Shown here: one piece after another, positions 16,165-25,147 of the stretch
How positions within the stretch are numbered: position 1 is the stretch's first letter
Layout of the letters: every line of letters starts with the position of its first letter
From: Lysinimonas soli
GTDB taxonomy: Bacteria; Actinomycetota; Actinomycetes; Actinomycetales; Microbacteriaceae
Direction of reading: 5' to 3'
Length of the DNA: 64,000 nucleotides
Assembly (NCBI RefSeq): GCF_042655435.1
Contig: NZ_JBHSMG010000002.1
Location: forward strand, 620,001-684,000
Position numbers and translations under genes: made by a program
The notes under the pieces: generated by a model
What the model saw: the letters and a program-made list of their open reading frames with translations, nothing else
Told to the model about the DNA's origin: nothing
Database searches by the model: none

Positions 16165-18188
16165 CCTTGCAACGACTGAGCACCCGCCTCGCCGAGGACG
16201 GCATCCCCCGGATCGCGTTCGGGGGCGACTACAACCCGGAGCAGTGGGATCCCGCGGTGTGGCGCGACGACGTGGAGCTGATGCGGGCGGCCGGCGTCAA
16301 CCTGGTGAGCGTGGGCATCTTCTCCTGGGCGTTGCTCGAGGTCGAGGAGGGCGTGTTCGAGTTCGAGTGGCTCGACCAGGTGCTCGACCTGCTGCACTCG
16401 GCCGGGATCCGGGTCGACCTCGCCAACGCCTCGGCCTCGCCGCCGCCCTGGTTCTCGCACGCCCACCCCGAGTCGCTCCCCGTGACCCGGTCGGGCGTCC
16501 GGCTCGGCTACGGGTCGCGGCAGGCGTTCTGCCCGTCCAACCCCGACTATCGTCGCGCTGCAGCCCGACTCACCCGCGCGATCGTCGAACGCTATGCCGA
16601 GCATCCGGCGGTCGTCATGTGGCACGTGCACAACGAATACGGATGCCACAACCTGCCGTGCTACTGCGAGGAGTCGGGTCGCGCGTTCCAGCGATGGCTC
16701 GAGAAGAAGTACCGAACCGTCGACGCGCTCAATCGCGCGTGGGGCACGGCGTTCTGGTCGCAGCACTACACGCGCTTCGATCAGATCACGCCGCCGCGCC
16801 AGTCGGGCGCGAGTGTCAACACCGGCCAGGTGCTCGACTTCGCCCGGTTCTCCTCCGACGAGTTGCTCGACTGCTTCCGGGCGGAAGCCGAGATCCTGCG
16901 TGCCGGATCGTCGCATCCGGTCACGACCAACTTCATGGGCTTCTCGATGGGCCTCGACAAGCCGATCGACTACTGGGCCTGGTCCGCCGAGATGGACATC
17001 GTCTCCAACGACCACTATCTGATCGCCGACGATCCTTGCGGCTATCAGGAACTCGCGATGACGGCGGACTTCGTCCGCGGGCTCGCCGGCGGTTCGCCGT
17101 GGATGCTGATGGAGCACTCGACCTCCGCCGTCAACTGGCAGCCGCGCAATCGCGCCAAGGCGCCCGGTGAGATGTTGCGCAACACCATGCAGCACGTGGC
17201 CCGCGGGGCCGACGCCGCGCTCTTCTTCCAGTGGCGCGCCTCGGAGTCGGGCACGGAGAAGTTCCACTCGGCGATGGTGCCGCACGGCGGGGCGTCCACG
17301 GCGCGCTGGCGCGAGGTCGTCGAACTCGGCCGGTCGCTCGAGGCGATCTCGGAGGTGGTCGGCTCGCGCGTGTCGGGGGTGTCGGCCGCCATCATCCACG
17401 ACACCGACGCGCGCTGGGGCAACGAGCTCAGCGACCACCCCAGCATCGATGTCGACGTCATCGCCGAGACGCGCCGATGGCACGCGGGGCTCGGGGAGCT
17501 CGGCGTGATCGCCGACATCCGCCGCTCGGTCGACGACCTCTCCGGCTACGCGCTGGTCGTCGTCCCCTCGCAGTATTTGATGACGCAGGAGGGTGCCGAC
17601 AACATCCGCCGCTTCGTCGAGAACGGCGGCATCGTCGTCGTCACCTACTTCTCGGGCATCGTCGATCAGGACGACCATCTGCATCCCGGGGTCTACCCGG
17701 GCGTCTTCGCGAAGCTGCTCGGCGTCGCGATCGAGGAGTTCTTCCCCCTGATGCGCGATGAGCAGGTCGAGCTGACCCGGTTCGGTCCCGGCCGGGTCTT
17801 CAGCGAGTACGGACGTCTGGAGGGGGCCGAAGCGCTCGCGAGCTATGCCAGCGGGGCGACGGCCGGCTCCCCGGCGATCACGCGGAACGCCGTCGGCTCG
17901 GGAACCGCCTACTACGTGGGGACGGCGCTGCAGCAGCCGGGCATCCGCGCGTTCCTCGAACTGCTCGCCACGGAGCACGCGATCGCCACGAACCCGGCCG
18001 CGTCCGCCGACGTCGAGATCGTCGAGCGCCGTTCGGGAGCGAGGTCGTGGCTGTTCGTGATCAATCACGGCCTGTCGCCGGTCGAGGTCGAGACGGACGG
18101 GATCGAGTTGTTGTCGGGCGATGAGATCGACGGGCGGGTGACGGTGCCGGCGGGCAAGGTCGCCGTCGTCCGCGTGACCGCGTCGTGA
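16161..18188 (+). CDS. Beta-galactosidase, glycoside hydrolase family 42
   Basis: A 675-residue GH42 enzyme with no signal peptide, so intracellular. The N-terminal TIM barrel begins with FGGDYNPEQW near residue 20. Glu159 in HVHNEYG is the predicted acid/base and Glu318 in LMEHST the nucleophile. A Cys cluster after the acid/base (CHNLPCYCEE) matches the zinc site of some GH42 members. The trimerisation domain and small C-terminal beta domain follow; total length is normal for the family (650-700). It should hydrolyse terminal beta-galactosides brought in by the importer encoded immediately upstream. The start overlaps the permease stop by 4 nt. Confidence 0.93.
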   Translation: MTLQRLSTRLAEDGIPRIAFGGDYNPEQWDPAVWRDDVELMRAAGVNLVSVGIFSWALLEVEEGVFEFEWLDQVLDLLHSAGIRVDLANASASPPPWFSHAHPESLPVTRSGVRLGYGSRQAFCPSNPDYRRAAARLTRAIVERYAEHPAVVMWHVHNEYGCHNLPCYCEESGRAFQRWLEKKYRTVDALNRAWGTAFWSQHYTRFDQITPPRQSGASVNTGQVLDFARFSSDELLDCFRAEAEILRAGSSHPVTTNFMGFSMGLDKPIDYWAWSAEMDIVSNDHYLIADDPCGYQELAMTADFVRGLAGGSPWMLMEHSTSAVNWQPRNRAKAPGEMLRNTMQHVARGADAALFFQWRASESGTEKFHSAMVPHGGASTARWREVVELGRSLEAISEVVGSRVSGVSAAIIHDTDARWGNELSDHPSIDVDVIAETRRWHAGLGELGVIADIRRSVDDLSGYALVVVPSQYLMTQEGADNIRRFVENGGIVVVTYFSGIVDQDDHLHPGVYPGVFAKLLGVAIEEFFPLMRDEQVELTRFGPGRVFSEYGRLEGAEALASYASGATAGSPAITRNAVGSGTAYYVGTALQQPGIRAFLELLATEHAIATNPAASADVEIVERRSGARSWLFVINHGLSPVEVETDGIELLSGDEIDGRVTVPAGKVAVVRVTAS

Positions 18189-20293
18189 GACCGCTCTACC
18201 TGCGCGGGGGAGGGTCCGCACTGCTCATCGACCTGAGCGGTGAGGTGCCCGCCGTCATCCACTGGGGCCGTGACCTCGGCGACGCCTCCGGGTTCGCCGA
18301 CGCCTCCGTCAATCCCGTTCCGCACTCGTTCTACGACGCCCCCGTCGTCACCGAGCTGGTGCCCCAGGCCTCGAGCGGATGGCGCGGTCGGCCCGCCCTG
18401 CTCGGCCACCGCCCCGACGGCACGGGCTTCTCCCCCCGGTTCCGCACGGTGGCCTCCTCGCAGGACGGGGGAGACGCCCTGATCCGGCTGCGGTCCGCCG
18501 ACGAGTCGCTCGAGCTGGAGGTGACCCTGTCGATGAGCCCGCGCGGCATGCTGCGGATGCGCCACGAGCTCATCAACACCTCGGACCTCGCGTTCCACCT
18601 CGACGGCCTGAATGTCGTGCTGCCGGTGGGCGCGGCGGCGACCGAGGTGGTCGACCTGACCGGCCGGTGGTGCCGCGAGCAGCATCCGCAACGTCAGGAG
18701 CTGCGGCAGGGCACCTGGCTGCGGGAGTACCGGCACGGTCGAACCGGTCACGACAGCTCGGTGCTCACCATGGTCGGCACCGAGGCCTTCTCGAATCGGC
18801 GGGGCGAGGTCTGGGCCACGCACTTCGGGTACAGCGGCAACCGTGCGAGCTACGTCGAGAAGACGGCCGCCGCACCGGCGATGATCGGCACGGGTCAGCT
18901 CTTCTCGCCGGGGGAGCTCGAGCTCGCTCCCGGCGCGAGCTACCGCACCCCGTGGCTGTACGCCGCCCACTCGACGCAGGGCATCGACGGGCTGTCCGAG
19001 GTGTTCCACGATTGGATCCGAGCCCGCCCCACGCATCCGCGCAGCGCCCGACCGGTCGTGCTCAACACGTGGGAGGCGGTGTACTTCGACCACGACCTCG
19101 AGACGCTGCGCGAGTTGGCGCGCGCCGCCGCTCGGCTGGGCGTCGAGCGTTTCGTGCTCGACGACGGCTGGTTCCGCGGTCGGCGTTCCGACCTGGCGGG
19201 CCTGGGGGACTGGACGGTGGACGAGAGGGTGTGGCCCGGCGGTCTCGATCCCCTGATCGACGAGGTCGTCGGGCAGGGCATGCAGTTCGGGCTCTGGGTC
19301 GAACCGGAGATGGTCAATGTCGACTCCGAGGTCATCCGTGAGCATTCGGACTGGATCAGCGGGCCCGGCGATCGCCTGCCGACCGGGTGGCGGCACCAGC
19401 AGGTCATCGATCTCGTGAATCCGGATGCCTGGCAGCACGTCTACTCCCAGATCGACACCCTGCTCTCCCGCTACCGCATCTCGTACCTGAAGTGGGACCA
19501 GAACCGGGATCTCGTCGAGGAGGGTCATCGTGGTGCCGCGTCGTCGCACCGCCAGATGGAGGCGAGCTATCGGCTGTTCGACGCCCTCAAGCGCGCGCAT
19601 CCGGACGTCGAGATCGAGAGCTGCTCGTCCGGCGGGGCGCGCGTCGATCTGGGGATTCTCGAGCGCACCGACCGGGTGTGGGCGTCGGACTGCAACGACG
19701 CGCTCGAGCGGCAGACGATTCAACGCTGGACCCAGGCGCTCCTCCCGCCCGAGCTCGTGGGCACCCACGTCGGGCCGCCGCTCTCGCACACCACGGCCCG
19801 GACGCATTCGCTCTCGTTCCGCGCGATCACCGCGATGTTCGGCCACTTCGGGATCGAGTGGGACATCCGCGCGCTCGATCAGGACCAGTCCGCCGAGCTC
19901 GCGGCCGCGATCGCCCTCTACCAGCGGCACCGCGGCCTGCTCCACTCGGGGGTCTCGGTGCACGCCGATCTCAGCGACGACGCCTACGCGATGCAGGGCG
20001 TGGTCGCCGTGGACCGTGCCGAAGCCCTCTACTCGTTCGTCTGCCTGCGCAGCGCCCGCGACGAACTGCCCGGACGCATCGGGTTCCCCGGGCTGGATCC
20101 CCGGAAGCGGTACCGGGTCGCGGTCGTGTTCCCCACTGTCGGGATGCCGTTCGAGCAGCGCAACACCGTTCCGTGGACGGTGGAATCGGTGGTCGGATCC
20201 GGCGCCTTCCTGGGTGAGGTCGGACTCCCGATGCCGATCCTGCTGCCCGAGAACGGGATCCTGCTGCATGTGACCGAGGTCGCCGAGGTGTGA
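18185..20293 (+). CDS. Alpha-galactosidase, glycoside hydrolase family 36
   Basis: A 702-residue GH36 alpha-galactosidase without signal peptide. An N-terminal beta-supersandwich precedes the catalytic barrel, which shows LNTWEAVYFDHD, FVLDDGWF, the nucleophile Asp438 in LKWDQNRD and the acid/base Asp502 in WASDCND. The CSSGGARVD segment lines the active site in this family. The GTG start overlaps the GH42 stop by 4 nt. It should remove alpha-1,6-galactose from raffinose-type or galactomannan-derived oligosaccharides in the cytoplasm. With the GH42 gene it gives the cell both anomeric galactosidases from one operon. Confidence 0.94.
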   Translation: MRPLYLRGGGSALLIDLSGEVPAVIHWGRDLGDASGFADASVNPVPHSFYDAPVVTELVPQASSGWRGRPALLGHRPDGTGFSPRFRTVASSQDGGDALIRLRSADESLELEVTLSMSPRGMLRMRHELINTSDLAFHLDGLNVVLPVGAAATEVVDLTGRWCREQHPQRQELRQGTWLREYRHGRTGHDSSVLTMVGTEAFSNRRGEVWATHFGYSGNRASYVEKTAAAPAMIGTGQLFSPGELELAPGASYRTPWLYAAHSTQGIDGLSEVFHDWIRARPTHPRSARPVVLNTWEAVYFDHDLETLRELARAAARLGVERFVLDDGWFRGRRSDLAGLGDWTVDERVWPGGLDPLIDEVVGQGMQFGLWVEPEMVNVDSEVIREHSDWISGPGDRLPTGWRHQQVIDLVNPDAWQHVYSQIDTLLSRYRISYLKWDQNRDLVEEGHRGAASSHRQMEASYRLFDALKRAHPDVEIESCSSGGARVDLGILERTDRVWASDCNDALERQTIQRWTQALLPPELVGTHVGPPLSHTTARTHSLSFRAITAMFGHFGIEWDIRALDQDQSAELAAAIALYQRHRGLLHSGVSVHADLSDDAYAMQGVVAVDRAEALYSFVCLRSARDELPGRIGFPGLDPRKRYRVAVVFPTVGMPFEQRNTVPWTVESVVGSGAFLGEVGLPMPILLPENGILLHVTEVAEV

Positions 20294-21594
20294 CAGCGCG
20301 CCGGTGGATGCTGGTCGCGGCAGCGATCGTCCTCGTTCTGACCGTGCCCGCGGCACTCGGTGTCGCGCTGAGTGCACGGCACGCGGACCACGCGGATGCG
20401 CACCAGGCGGGGGACGGACCGGCGGCCGGCCATCCGAGCCGCCTCGCCGCCCTGACCCCGCCTATGGCACTGACCCCGCCCATGGGGTGGAACAGCTGGA
20501 ACCGTTTCGGCTGCGACGTGAGTGCTGCGCTGGTCGAGCAATCTGCCGACCAGCTGGTGTCGCTCGGCCTCGCCTCCCTGGGCTACGGCTACGTCATCAT
20601 CGACGACTGCTGGATGTCGCCGCACCGCGATGCCCGCACCGGCAGGCTGGTTCCCGACCCGGTGAAATTCCCCGACGGCATGGCGGTCGTCGCCCGCTAC
20701 GTGCACGCGCTCGGCCTCCAGTTGGGGATCTACGAGGATGCCGGGACCACCACCTGCGCCGGATATCCCGGCAGCCTCGGACACGAGCGGCTCGATGCCC
20801 GGACCTTCGCCGAGTGGGGCGTCGACTACCTCAAGTACGACAACTGCAACCACGGCTCGAGCGTGACGACCGCGCAGTACATCGAACGCTACGCCGCGAT
20901 GCGCCGCGCGCTCGATGCGGCCGGCCGGCCGATCCTGTTCGCGATCTGCGAATGGGGGGTGCACCATCCGTGGGCCTGGGCGGCCGGAATGGGGCAGACC
21001 TGGCGGACGACTCACGACATCACCGACAGCTACTCGTCGATGCTCGCCATCTTCCGGGTGAACGTCGGGCTCTCGGCCTACGCCGGTCCGGGCGGATGGA
21101 ACGATCCCGACATGCTCGAGATCGGCAACGGCGGGATGACGCCCACCGAGGAACGCACCGAGTTCACCCTGTGGGCCGCGATGGCGGCTCCGCTCGTCGC
21201 GGGGACGGATCTGCGCACGATCAGCGCGGACGACCTGGCCGTCTACGGCGATCCGGAGGTCGTCGCCATCGATCAGGATCCGCTCGGGCGACAAGCGGTG
21301 CCGGTGGCCGACGGAGACCGTGGTCCCGGCGATCGGGGTCTCTGGGTGCTCAGCAAGCCCCTCGTGAACGGTGCCAGGGCGGTCGTGCTGTTCAACGCGA
21401 CGGATGAGCCGCAGACGATGACGACGACGGCGGCGCAGCTGGGGCTCGCGCCGGCGGTGTCGTATGTCGCCCGCGACGTGTGGGCGAAGACGAGTTCGAC
21501 CATCGCGGGACGCCTGACGGCCGTGGTCGCGCCGCACGCCGCTCTGCTGTTCCGCATCTCCGAGCCAGCCGGTCGCGCGTCGTGGAGCGGATGA
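20290..21594 (+). CDS. Exported or membrane-anchored alpha-galactosidase, glycoside hydrolase family 27
   Basis: A 434-residue GH27 enzyme. The first 30 residues form a basic start plus one hydrophobic helix (LVAAAIVLVLTVPAALGVAL) that should act as a signal peptide or anchor; a His/Asp/Ala-rich linker follows. The catalytic barrel begins at PPMGWNSWNRFGC. Asp184 in YLKYDNCN is the predicted nucleophile and Asp243 in THDI the acid/base. A C-terminal antiparallel beta domain follows. The GTG start overlaps the GH36 stop by 4 nt. Unlike its two operon partners it should work outside the cytoplasmic membrane, trimming galactose from polysaccharide or oligosaccharide before import. Confidence 0.92.
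   Translation: MTARRWMLVAAAIVLVLTVPAALGVALSARHADHADAHQAGDGPAAGHPSRLAALTPPMALTPPMGWNSWNRFGCDVSAALVEQSADQLVSLGLASLGYGYVIIDDCWMSPHRDARTGRLVPDPVKFPDGMAVVARYVHALGLQLGIYEDAGTTTCAGYPGSLGHERLDARTFAEWGVDYLKYDNCNHGSSVTTAQYIERYAAMRRALDAAGRPILFAICEWGVHHPWAWAAGMGQTWRTTHDITDSYSSMLAIFRVNVGLSAYAGPGGWNDPDMLEIGNGGMTPTEERTEFTLWAAMAAPLVAGTDLRTISADDLAVYGDPEVVAIDQDPLGRQAVPVADGDRGPGDRGLWVLSKPLVNGARAVVLFNATDEPQTMTTTAAQLGLAPAVSYVARDVWAKTSSTIAGRLTAVVAPHAALLFRISEPAGRASWSG
20452..20487 (+). repeat. 18-bp tandem duplication in the GH27 gene
   Basis: CTGACCCCGCCTATGGCA at 20452-20469 is followed directly by a near-copy at 20470-20487, giving LTPPMA-LTPPMG in the protein. The second copy is the conserved PPMGWNSW start of the catalytic domain, so the first is an extra copy in the linker. 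Confidence 0.75.
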
Positions 21595-21648
21595 CGACGG
21601 ACAGGTGCGCCCTGGCGGAGGCCCGCAGGCGTTCCGAGAGGGATCGCG

Positions 21649-22611
21649 TCAGCGGCTGACGGGGTCGGCCGGGTCCGGGTCGATATCCGGGTCGAGCCCG
21701 TCGAGGTCGGCCGCGCCCTCCCAGTCGCCGGGATGACGGCAGGCCGCCGCGCCGAGCAGCGCGCCGCGGGCGAGGGCGGCCGCCGGGTCGTCCCCGGCGA
21801 TCAATCGTGCGAGGTAGCCCGCGACGAAGGCATCGCCGGCGCCGACCGTATCGACCACCCGCACCGGCACGGCGGGCTGGATGTACGACGCCCCGTCGCG
21901 GAGCGCCGCGGCGCCCCGCGCGCCGGCCGTGACGACGACGTGACCGTGGCCCGCCTCCGCCAGGGCGGTGGCCGCTGCAGCCGGGTCGGTCCCCTGCCAG
22001 CCCGGCAGCAGGAGCGGCACCTCGTCGACGCTCGCGAACAGCACAGCGGCGCGGGCGGCGATCGCGCGGTAGACGGCGGCCGCGTCCTCGGCGCCCCACA
22101 GCCGTGCCCGATGGTTGACGTCGAAGGAGACGGTCGACCCGGACTCCTCGGCGCGGTCGAGCAGGAGCGCGGCGGCCGCGCGGGCCGACTCCGAGAGGGC
22201 CGGCGTGATCCCGGTCAGGTGCAGCAGCGTGCCGGCGTCGAGCGGTTCCTCCGCGACATCCGCCTCGCTGAGCCGGCTGCCCGCGCTGCCCTTCCGGTAG
22301 TAGACGACCCGGGTCCGGCCGTCGGCGGAGGTGTCTTTGAGCAGCAGGCCGGTCGGATGCTCCCCGTCCTGGATGGCTCGCACCTCGACTCCCTCGGCGC
22401 GCAGTTCCCGCGCGACCCGTCGCCCCATGGCGTCCGCGCCGACGCGGCCGATCCACCTGACCGGCACGCCGGATCGCGCGAGGGCCATGGCGACGTTGCC
22501 CTCGGCGCCGCCCGTGCCCAGGATCAGCTCGCGGGCGAGCCAGCTCGGCTCGTCCGGTGGATTGCGCAGCACCGCCAGCGCTTCGCCGACGGTCACGACG
22601 CGGGAGATCAC
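21649..22611 (-). CDS. kdgK: PfkB-family sugar kinase, probable 2-keto-3-deoxygluconate kinase
   Basis: A 320-residue ribokinase-fold kinase. It has the N-terminal GTGGAEGNVA substrate motif (about 33-42), the YYRKGSAGSRLS segment typical of 2-keto-3-deoxygluconate kinases and the C-terminal DTVGAGDAFVAGYLA motif with the catalytic Asp. An acidic Asp/Pro tail is unusual but short. It should phosphorylate a 2-keto-3-deoxy sugar acid with ATP. Its start overlaps the aldolase stop by 4 nt, giving the standard kinase-aldolase pair of the Entner-Doudoroff-type lower branch. It is the last gene of the leftward operon and is convergent with the GH27 gene. Confidence 0.87.
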   Translation of the reverse strand: MISRVVTVGEALAVLRNPPDEPSWLARELILGTGGAEGNVAMALARSGVPVRWIGRVGADAMGRRVARELRAEGVEVRAIQDGEHPTGLLLKDTSADGRTRVVYYRKGSAGSRLSEADVAEEPLDAGTLLHLTGITPALSESARAAAALLLDRAEESGSTVSFDVNHRARLWGAEDAAAVYRAIAARAAVLFASVDEVPLLLPGWQGTDPAAAATALAEAGHGHVVVTAGARGAAALRDGASYIQPAVPVRVVDTVGAGDAFVAGYLARLIAGDDPAAALARGALLGAAACRHPGDWEGAADLDGLDPDIDPDPADPVSR

Positions 22612-23234
22612 GATCGTCTCCGCGAGACGAACGCCCGCGCCCGCTCGGCGATCGTCGCGAAGTCGCGCTGCGCGATCATCGCCCGCGGCGCGATCCAGCT
22701 GGTGCTCACGCAGAGCACCCCGTCGATGCCGTAGTCGGCGACGTTGTCGATGTCGATGCCGCCGCTCGGCACGAAGCTCATCTCGGGAAACGGCCCGCGG
22801 AGCGCGGCGATCATCGCGGGCCCGCCGAGCTGGGCGGCGGGGAAGAGCTTCACGGTTCGCACGCCGGCCCGCATCGCCGCCATCGTCTCGCTCGCCGTGG
22901 CGATGCCCGGGATCGCGAGCACGCCCGAGCTCATGGCCCGGTCGACCAGCTGACCGTCGAAGCCGGGGCTGACCGCGAAGCGCGCTCCCGCCGCGGCCGA
23001 CGCGTCCAGCTGTTCGACGGTGAGGACGGTGCCGGCGCCCACCAGGAATCCCTCGACCGCCGACATCTCGGCGATCGAGTCGCGGCCCGCGGGCGTGCGC
23101 AGGGTGACCTCCGCGCAGCCAACGCCCCCGGCCCGCAGCGCCTCCGCCAGCGGCCGAGCCGCCCGTGGATCGTCGATGACGATCACGGGGAGCACGCCGA
23201 TCCCCGCGAGGGAGTCGCTCAGTTCGGCGGTCAT
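22608..23234 (-). CDS. eda: KDPG/KDPGal-type class I aldolase
   Basis: A 208-residue aldolase of the KDPG family (usual length 200-215). Glu42 in AEVTLRT and the Schiff-base Lys129 in RTVKLFPA are both in place, together with GAGTV near 66, SPGF near 89 and PSGGI near 162. It should split 2-keto-3-deoxy-6-phospho-sugar acid into pyruvate and glyceraldehyde 3-phosphate. The ATG at 23234 overlaps the SDR stop by 4 nt; upstream in-frame sequence lies within the SDR gene and is rejected as coding. The C6 stereochemistry of the substrate (gluco or galacto) cannot be read from sequence. Confidence 0.88.
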   Translation of the reverse strand: MTAELSDSLAGIGVLPVIVIDDPRAARPLAEALRAGGVGCAEVTLRTPAGRDSIAEMSAVEGFLVGAGTVLTVEQLDASAAAGARFAVSPGFDGQLVDRAMSSGVLAIPGIATASETMAAMRAGVRTVKLFPAAQLGGPAMIAALRGPFPEMSFVPSGGIDIDNVADYGIDGVLCVSTSWIAPRAMIAQRDFATIAERARAFVSRRRS

Positions 23235-23986
23235 CGCGCCAGCCAGCCGCCGTCGACGGGCAGGATCGCGCCGGACACGTAGTCCGAGGCCGGGCTGGAG
23301 AGGAACACGACCGCGCCGTCGAGATCGGAGGCCGATCCCCAGCGGCCCGCCGGGATCCGCTCCAGGATGCCGCGGGACCGATCCGGATCGTCGCGCAGCG
23401 CCTGCGTGTTGTCGGTGGCGATGTACCCGGGAGCGATGGCGTTGACGTTCACGCCGCGCGGTGCCCACTCGTTGGCGAGAGCCCGGGTGAGGCCGGCGAT
23501 GCCGGACTTCGCCGCGGTGTAGCCCGGCACGTTGATGCCGCCCTGAAAGCTCAGCATGCTCGCCGTGAAGACGATCTTGCCCGAGCCCCGTGCCAGCATC
23601 GGCCGCGCCAGCAGCTGCGTGAAGGCGAACTGGCTCGACAGGTCGACCGCGATCACGCGGTCCCACGACGACAGCGGGTGCTCCGCAGCGGGGGCGCGTT
23701 CGATCGTGCCGGCGTTGTTGATCAGGATGTCGGGGGCCCGCTCGGCCAGCTCCGTGCCGAGGGCGATCACCGCGTCGCGATCGGCGAAGTCGGTCGCCCG
23801 CGCCGTGAAGTCGCGGCCCGTCGCGCGCACCTCGCGCGCGATCTCGTCCGAGTCCGAGATCCGGGCGCTCACGCCGACGATGTCGGCACCCGCCGTCGCG
23901 AGGGCAAGAGCCATCGCGCGGCCGATCCCGCGCCGGGCGCCGGTGACGACGGCGAGGCGACCGCTCAGGTCGAAGGGGGAGCTCAT
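23231..23986 (-). CDS. SDR similar to 2-dehydro-3-deoxy-D-gluconate 5-dehydrogenase (KduD)
   Basis: A 251-residue classical SDR with TGARRGIG near residue 15, NNAG near 92, catalytic Ser in FTASM, YTAAKSG and a C-terminal PVDGGW. The pattern FQGGINVPGYTAAKSGIAGLTRALANEW closely follows KduD and gluconate 5-dehydrogenase proteins, which interconvert a 5-keto and a 5-hydroxy sugar acid with NAD(H). It is linked by 4-nt overlaps on both sides to the Zn-dehydrogenase and the aldolase. In this operon it could reduce a 2,5-diketo-3-deoxy acid to 2-keto-3-deoxygluconate, the kinase substrate; this is inference from family and order. Confidence 0.85.
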   Translation of the reverse strand: MSSPFDLSGRLAVVTGARRGIGRAMALALATAGADIVGVSARISDSDEIAREVRATGRDFTARATDFADRDAVIALGTELAERAPDILINNAGTIERAPAAEHPLSSWDRVIAVDLSSQFAFTQLLARPMLARGSGKIVFTASMLSFQGGINVPGYTAAKSGIAGLTRALANEWAPRGVNVNAIAPGYIATDNTQALRDDPDRSRGILERIPAGRWGSASDLDGAVVFLSSPASDYVSGAILPVDGGWLAR

Positions 23987-25011
23987 CGTACGACCTCCGC
24001 TCCGACGTCGACGAGGATCTTCATCGCCCGCCCGCCGGTGAGGTCCTCGATGGCCCGCCCGGTGTCCTCCAGGGGGACCGTCCCCGTGATCAGGAAGTCG
24101 GCCGGGATGGTGCCGTCGGCGACCAAACGGACCGCGCGTTCCATGTCCTCCCGGCGGTAGACCCGGGCGCCGAGCAGCCGCAGCTCGCGCCAGAACATGC
24201 GCTGCAGGTCGAGCTCACGTGGGGCCGAGTGGATCGCGACGACCACGATCGTGCCGCGCACCTTGGGCAGGGTGGTCGCGAGCCGGACGGCGGCGGCGGC
24301 GCCCGACACCTCGAAGACGACGTCGGCACCCACGCCGCCGGTCCAGGTCTCGACGAGGGCCGTGACGTCGTCCTGGGAGGGGTCGACGACCTCGAAGCCG
24401 AGTTCGGCGATCCGTGCCCGGCGGCCGGGATCGACCTCGGCGACCATGACGTGGGCCCCGGCATGCCGGGCGACGGTGGCGATGAGCACCCCGATCGGTC
24501 CGCCGCCGAGCACGACGGCGTGGTCGCCGACGGCGAGCTCCGAGCGCCGCACGTCGTGCACGGCGACCGCGGTGGGCTCGACCAGCGCGGCGGCCCGGAG
24601 GTCGAGCCCGGCCGGGAGCGCCACGAGCAACGAGGCGGGCACGTTCCAGTACTCCTGCAGCGCGCCGGGCGAATCGACGCCGACGAAGGTCAGGTTCTGG
24701 CAGATGTGCTGGTGGCCCGCCTGGCAGGCCGGGCAGCTGTTGTCCCACAGCAGCGGCATCACGGTGACGGGGTCGCCGAGCTTCCAGCCCTCGACGCCGC
24801 CGCCGAGCTCCGCGATCGTGCCCGACATCTCGTGCCCGAAGACGAGCGGGGTGGTGACGCGCGCATCCATGTCGCCGTGCACGATGTGGATGTCGGTGCC
24901 GCAGAGCCCGCAGAACGCCACCCGGATCTGCACCTCGCCGTCACCCGGGGGAACCCGATCCACCGTGACGGTTTCGAGCGTGCCATTTCCCGTATACGCA
25001 GCACCGCGCAT
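23983..25011 (-). CDS. Zinc-dependent medium-chain dehydrogenase (threonine/sorbitol dehydrogenase-like)
   Basis: A 342-residue MDR enzyme. Catalytic zinc ligands appear in CGLCGTD and GHEMSG with a later Glu; the structural-zinc loop CPACQAGHQHIC retains fewer Cys than usual but is recognisable. The NAD site reads VLGGGPIGVLIA. The ATG at 25011 is chosen because AAAGGA lies at a normal distance upstream; the open frame continues about 120 nt further but crosses the promoter region. It oxidises a secondary alcohol of a sugar or sugar acid. As the first gene of the leftward operon, beside a KduD-like SDR, it may supply the oxidative half of a C5 epimerisation. Confidence 0.85.
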   Translation of the reverse strand: MRGAAYTGNGTLETVTVDRVPPGDGEVQIRVAFCGLCGTDIHIVHGDMDARVTTPLVFGHEMSGTIAELGGGVEGWKLGDPVTVMPLLWDNSCPACQAGHQHICQNLTFVGVDSPGALQEYWNVPASLLVALPAGLDLRAAALVEPTAVAVHDVRRSELAVGDHAVVLGGGPIGVLIATVARHAGAHVMVAEVDPGRRARIAELGFEVVDPSQDDVTALVETWTGGVGADVVFEVSGAAAAVRLATTLPKVRGTIVVVAIHSAPRELDLQRMFWRELRLLGARVYRREDMERAVRLVADGTIPADFLITGTVPLEDTGRAIEDLTGGRAMKILVDVGAEVVR

Positions 25012-25057
25012 GTTCTGGTCCTTTCTGGAACCCCACGCATCGACATCTGCCGACGAC

Positions 25058-25086
25058 TTGAAAACATCATACGTATGCTCTAGATT
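25058..25086. promoter_or_regulatory. Divergent promoter pair with palindromic operator
   Basis: Rightward, TTGAAA (25058-25063) and TAGATT (25081-25086) are 17 bp apart. Leftward, TATGAT on the minus strand (25066-25071) is a good -10. The palindrome CATACGTATG at 25068-25077 overlaps the leftward -10 and sits inside the rightward spacer, so one bound repressor would block both operons. The wider 18 bp keeps 7 of 9 symmetric positions. The central CG fits a LacI-type site as well as a GntR-type site; the nearest candidates are the regulators at 31797 and 32628. Confidence 0.55.
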
Positions 25087-25147
25087 CGGTGCGACATGCG
25101 AAGTCGTCGCAGTCGTCAACGAAGTCGACAATCCCTAAGGACCCCAC

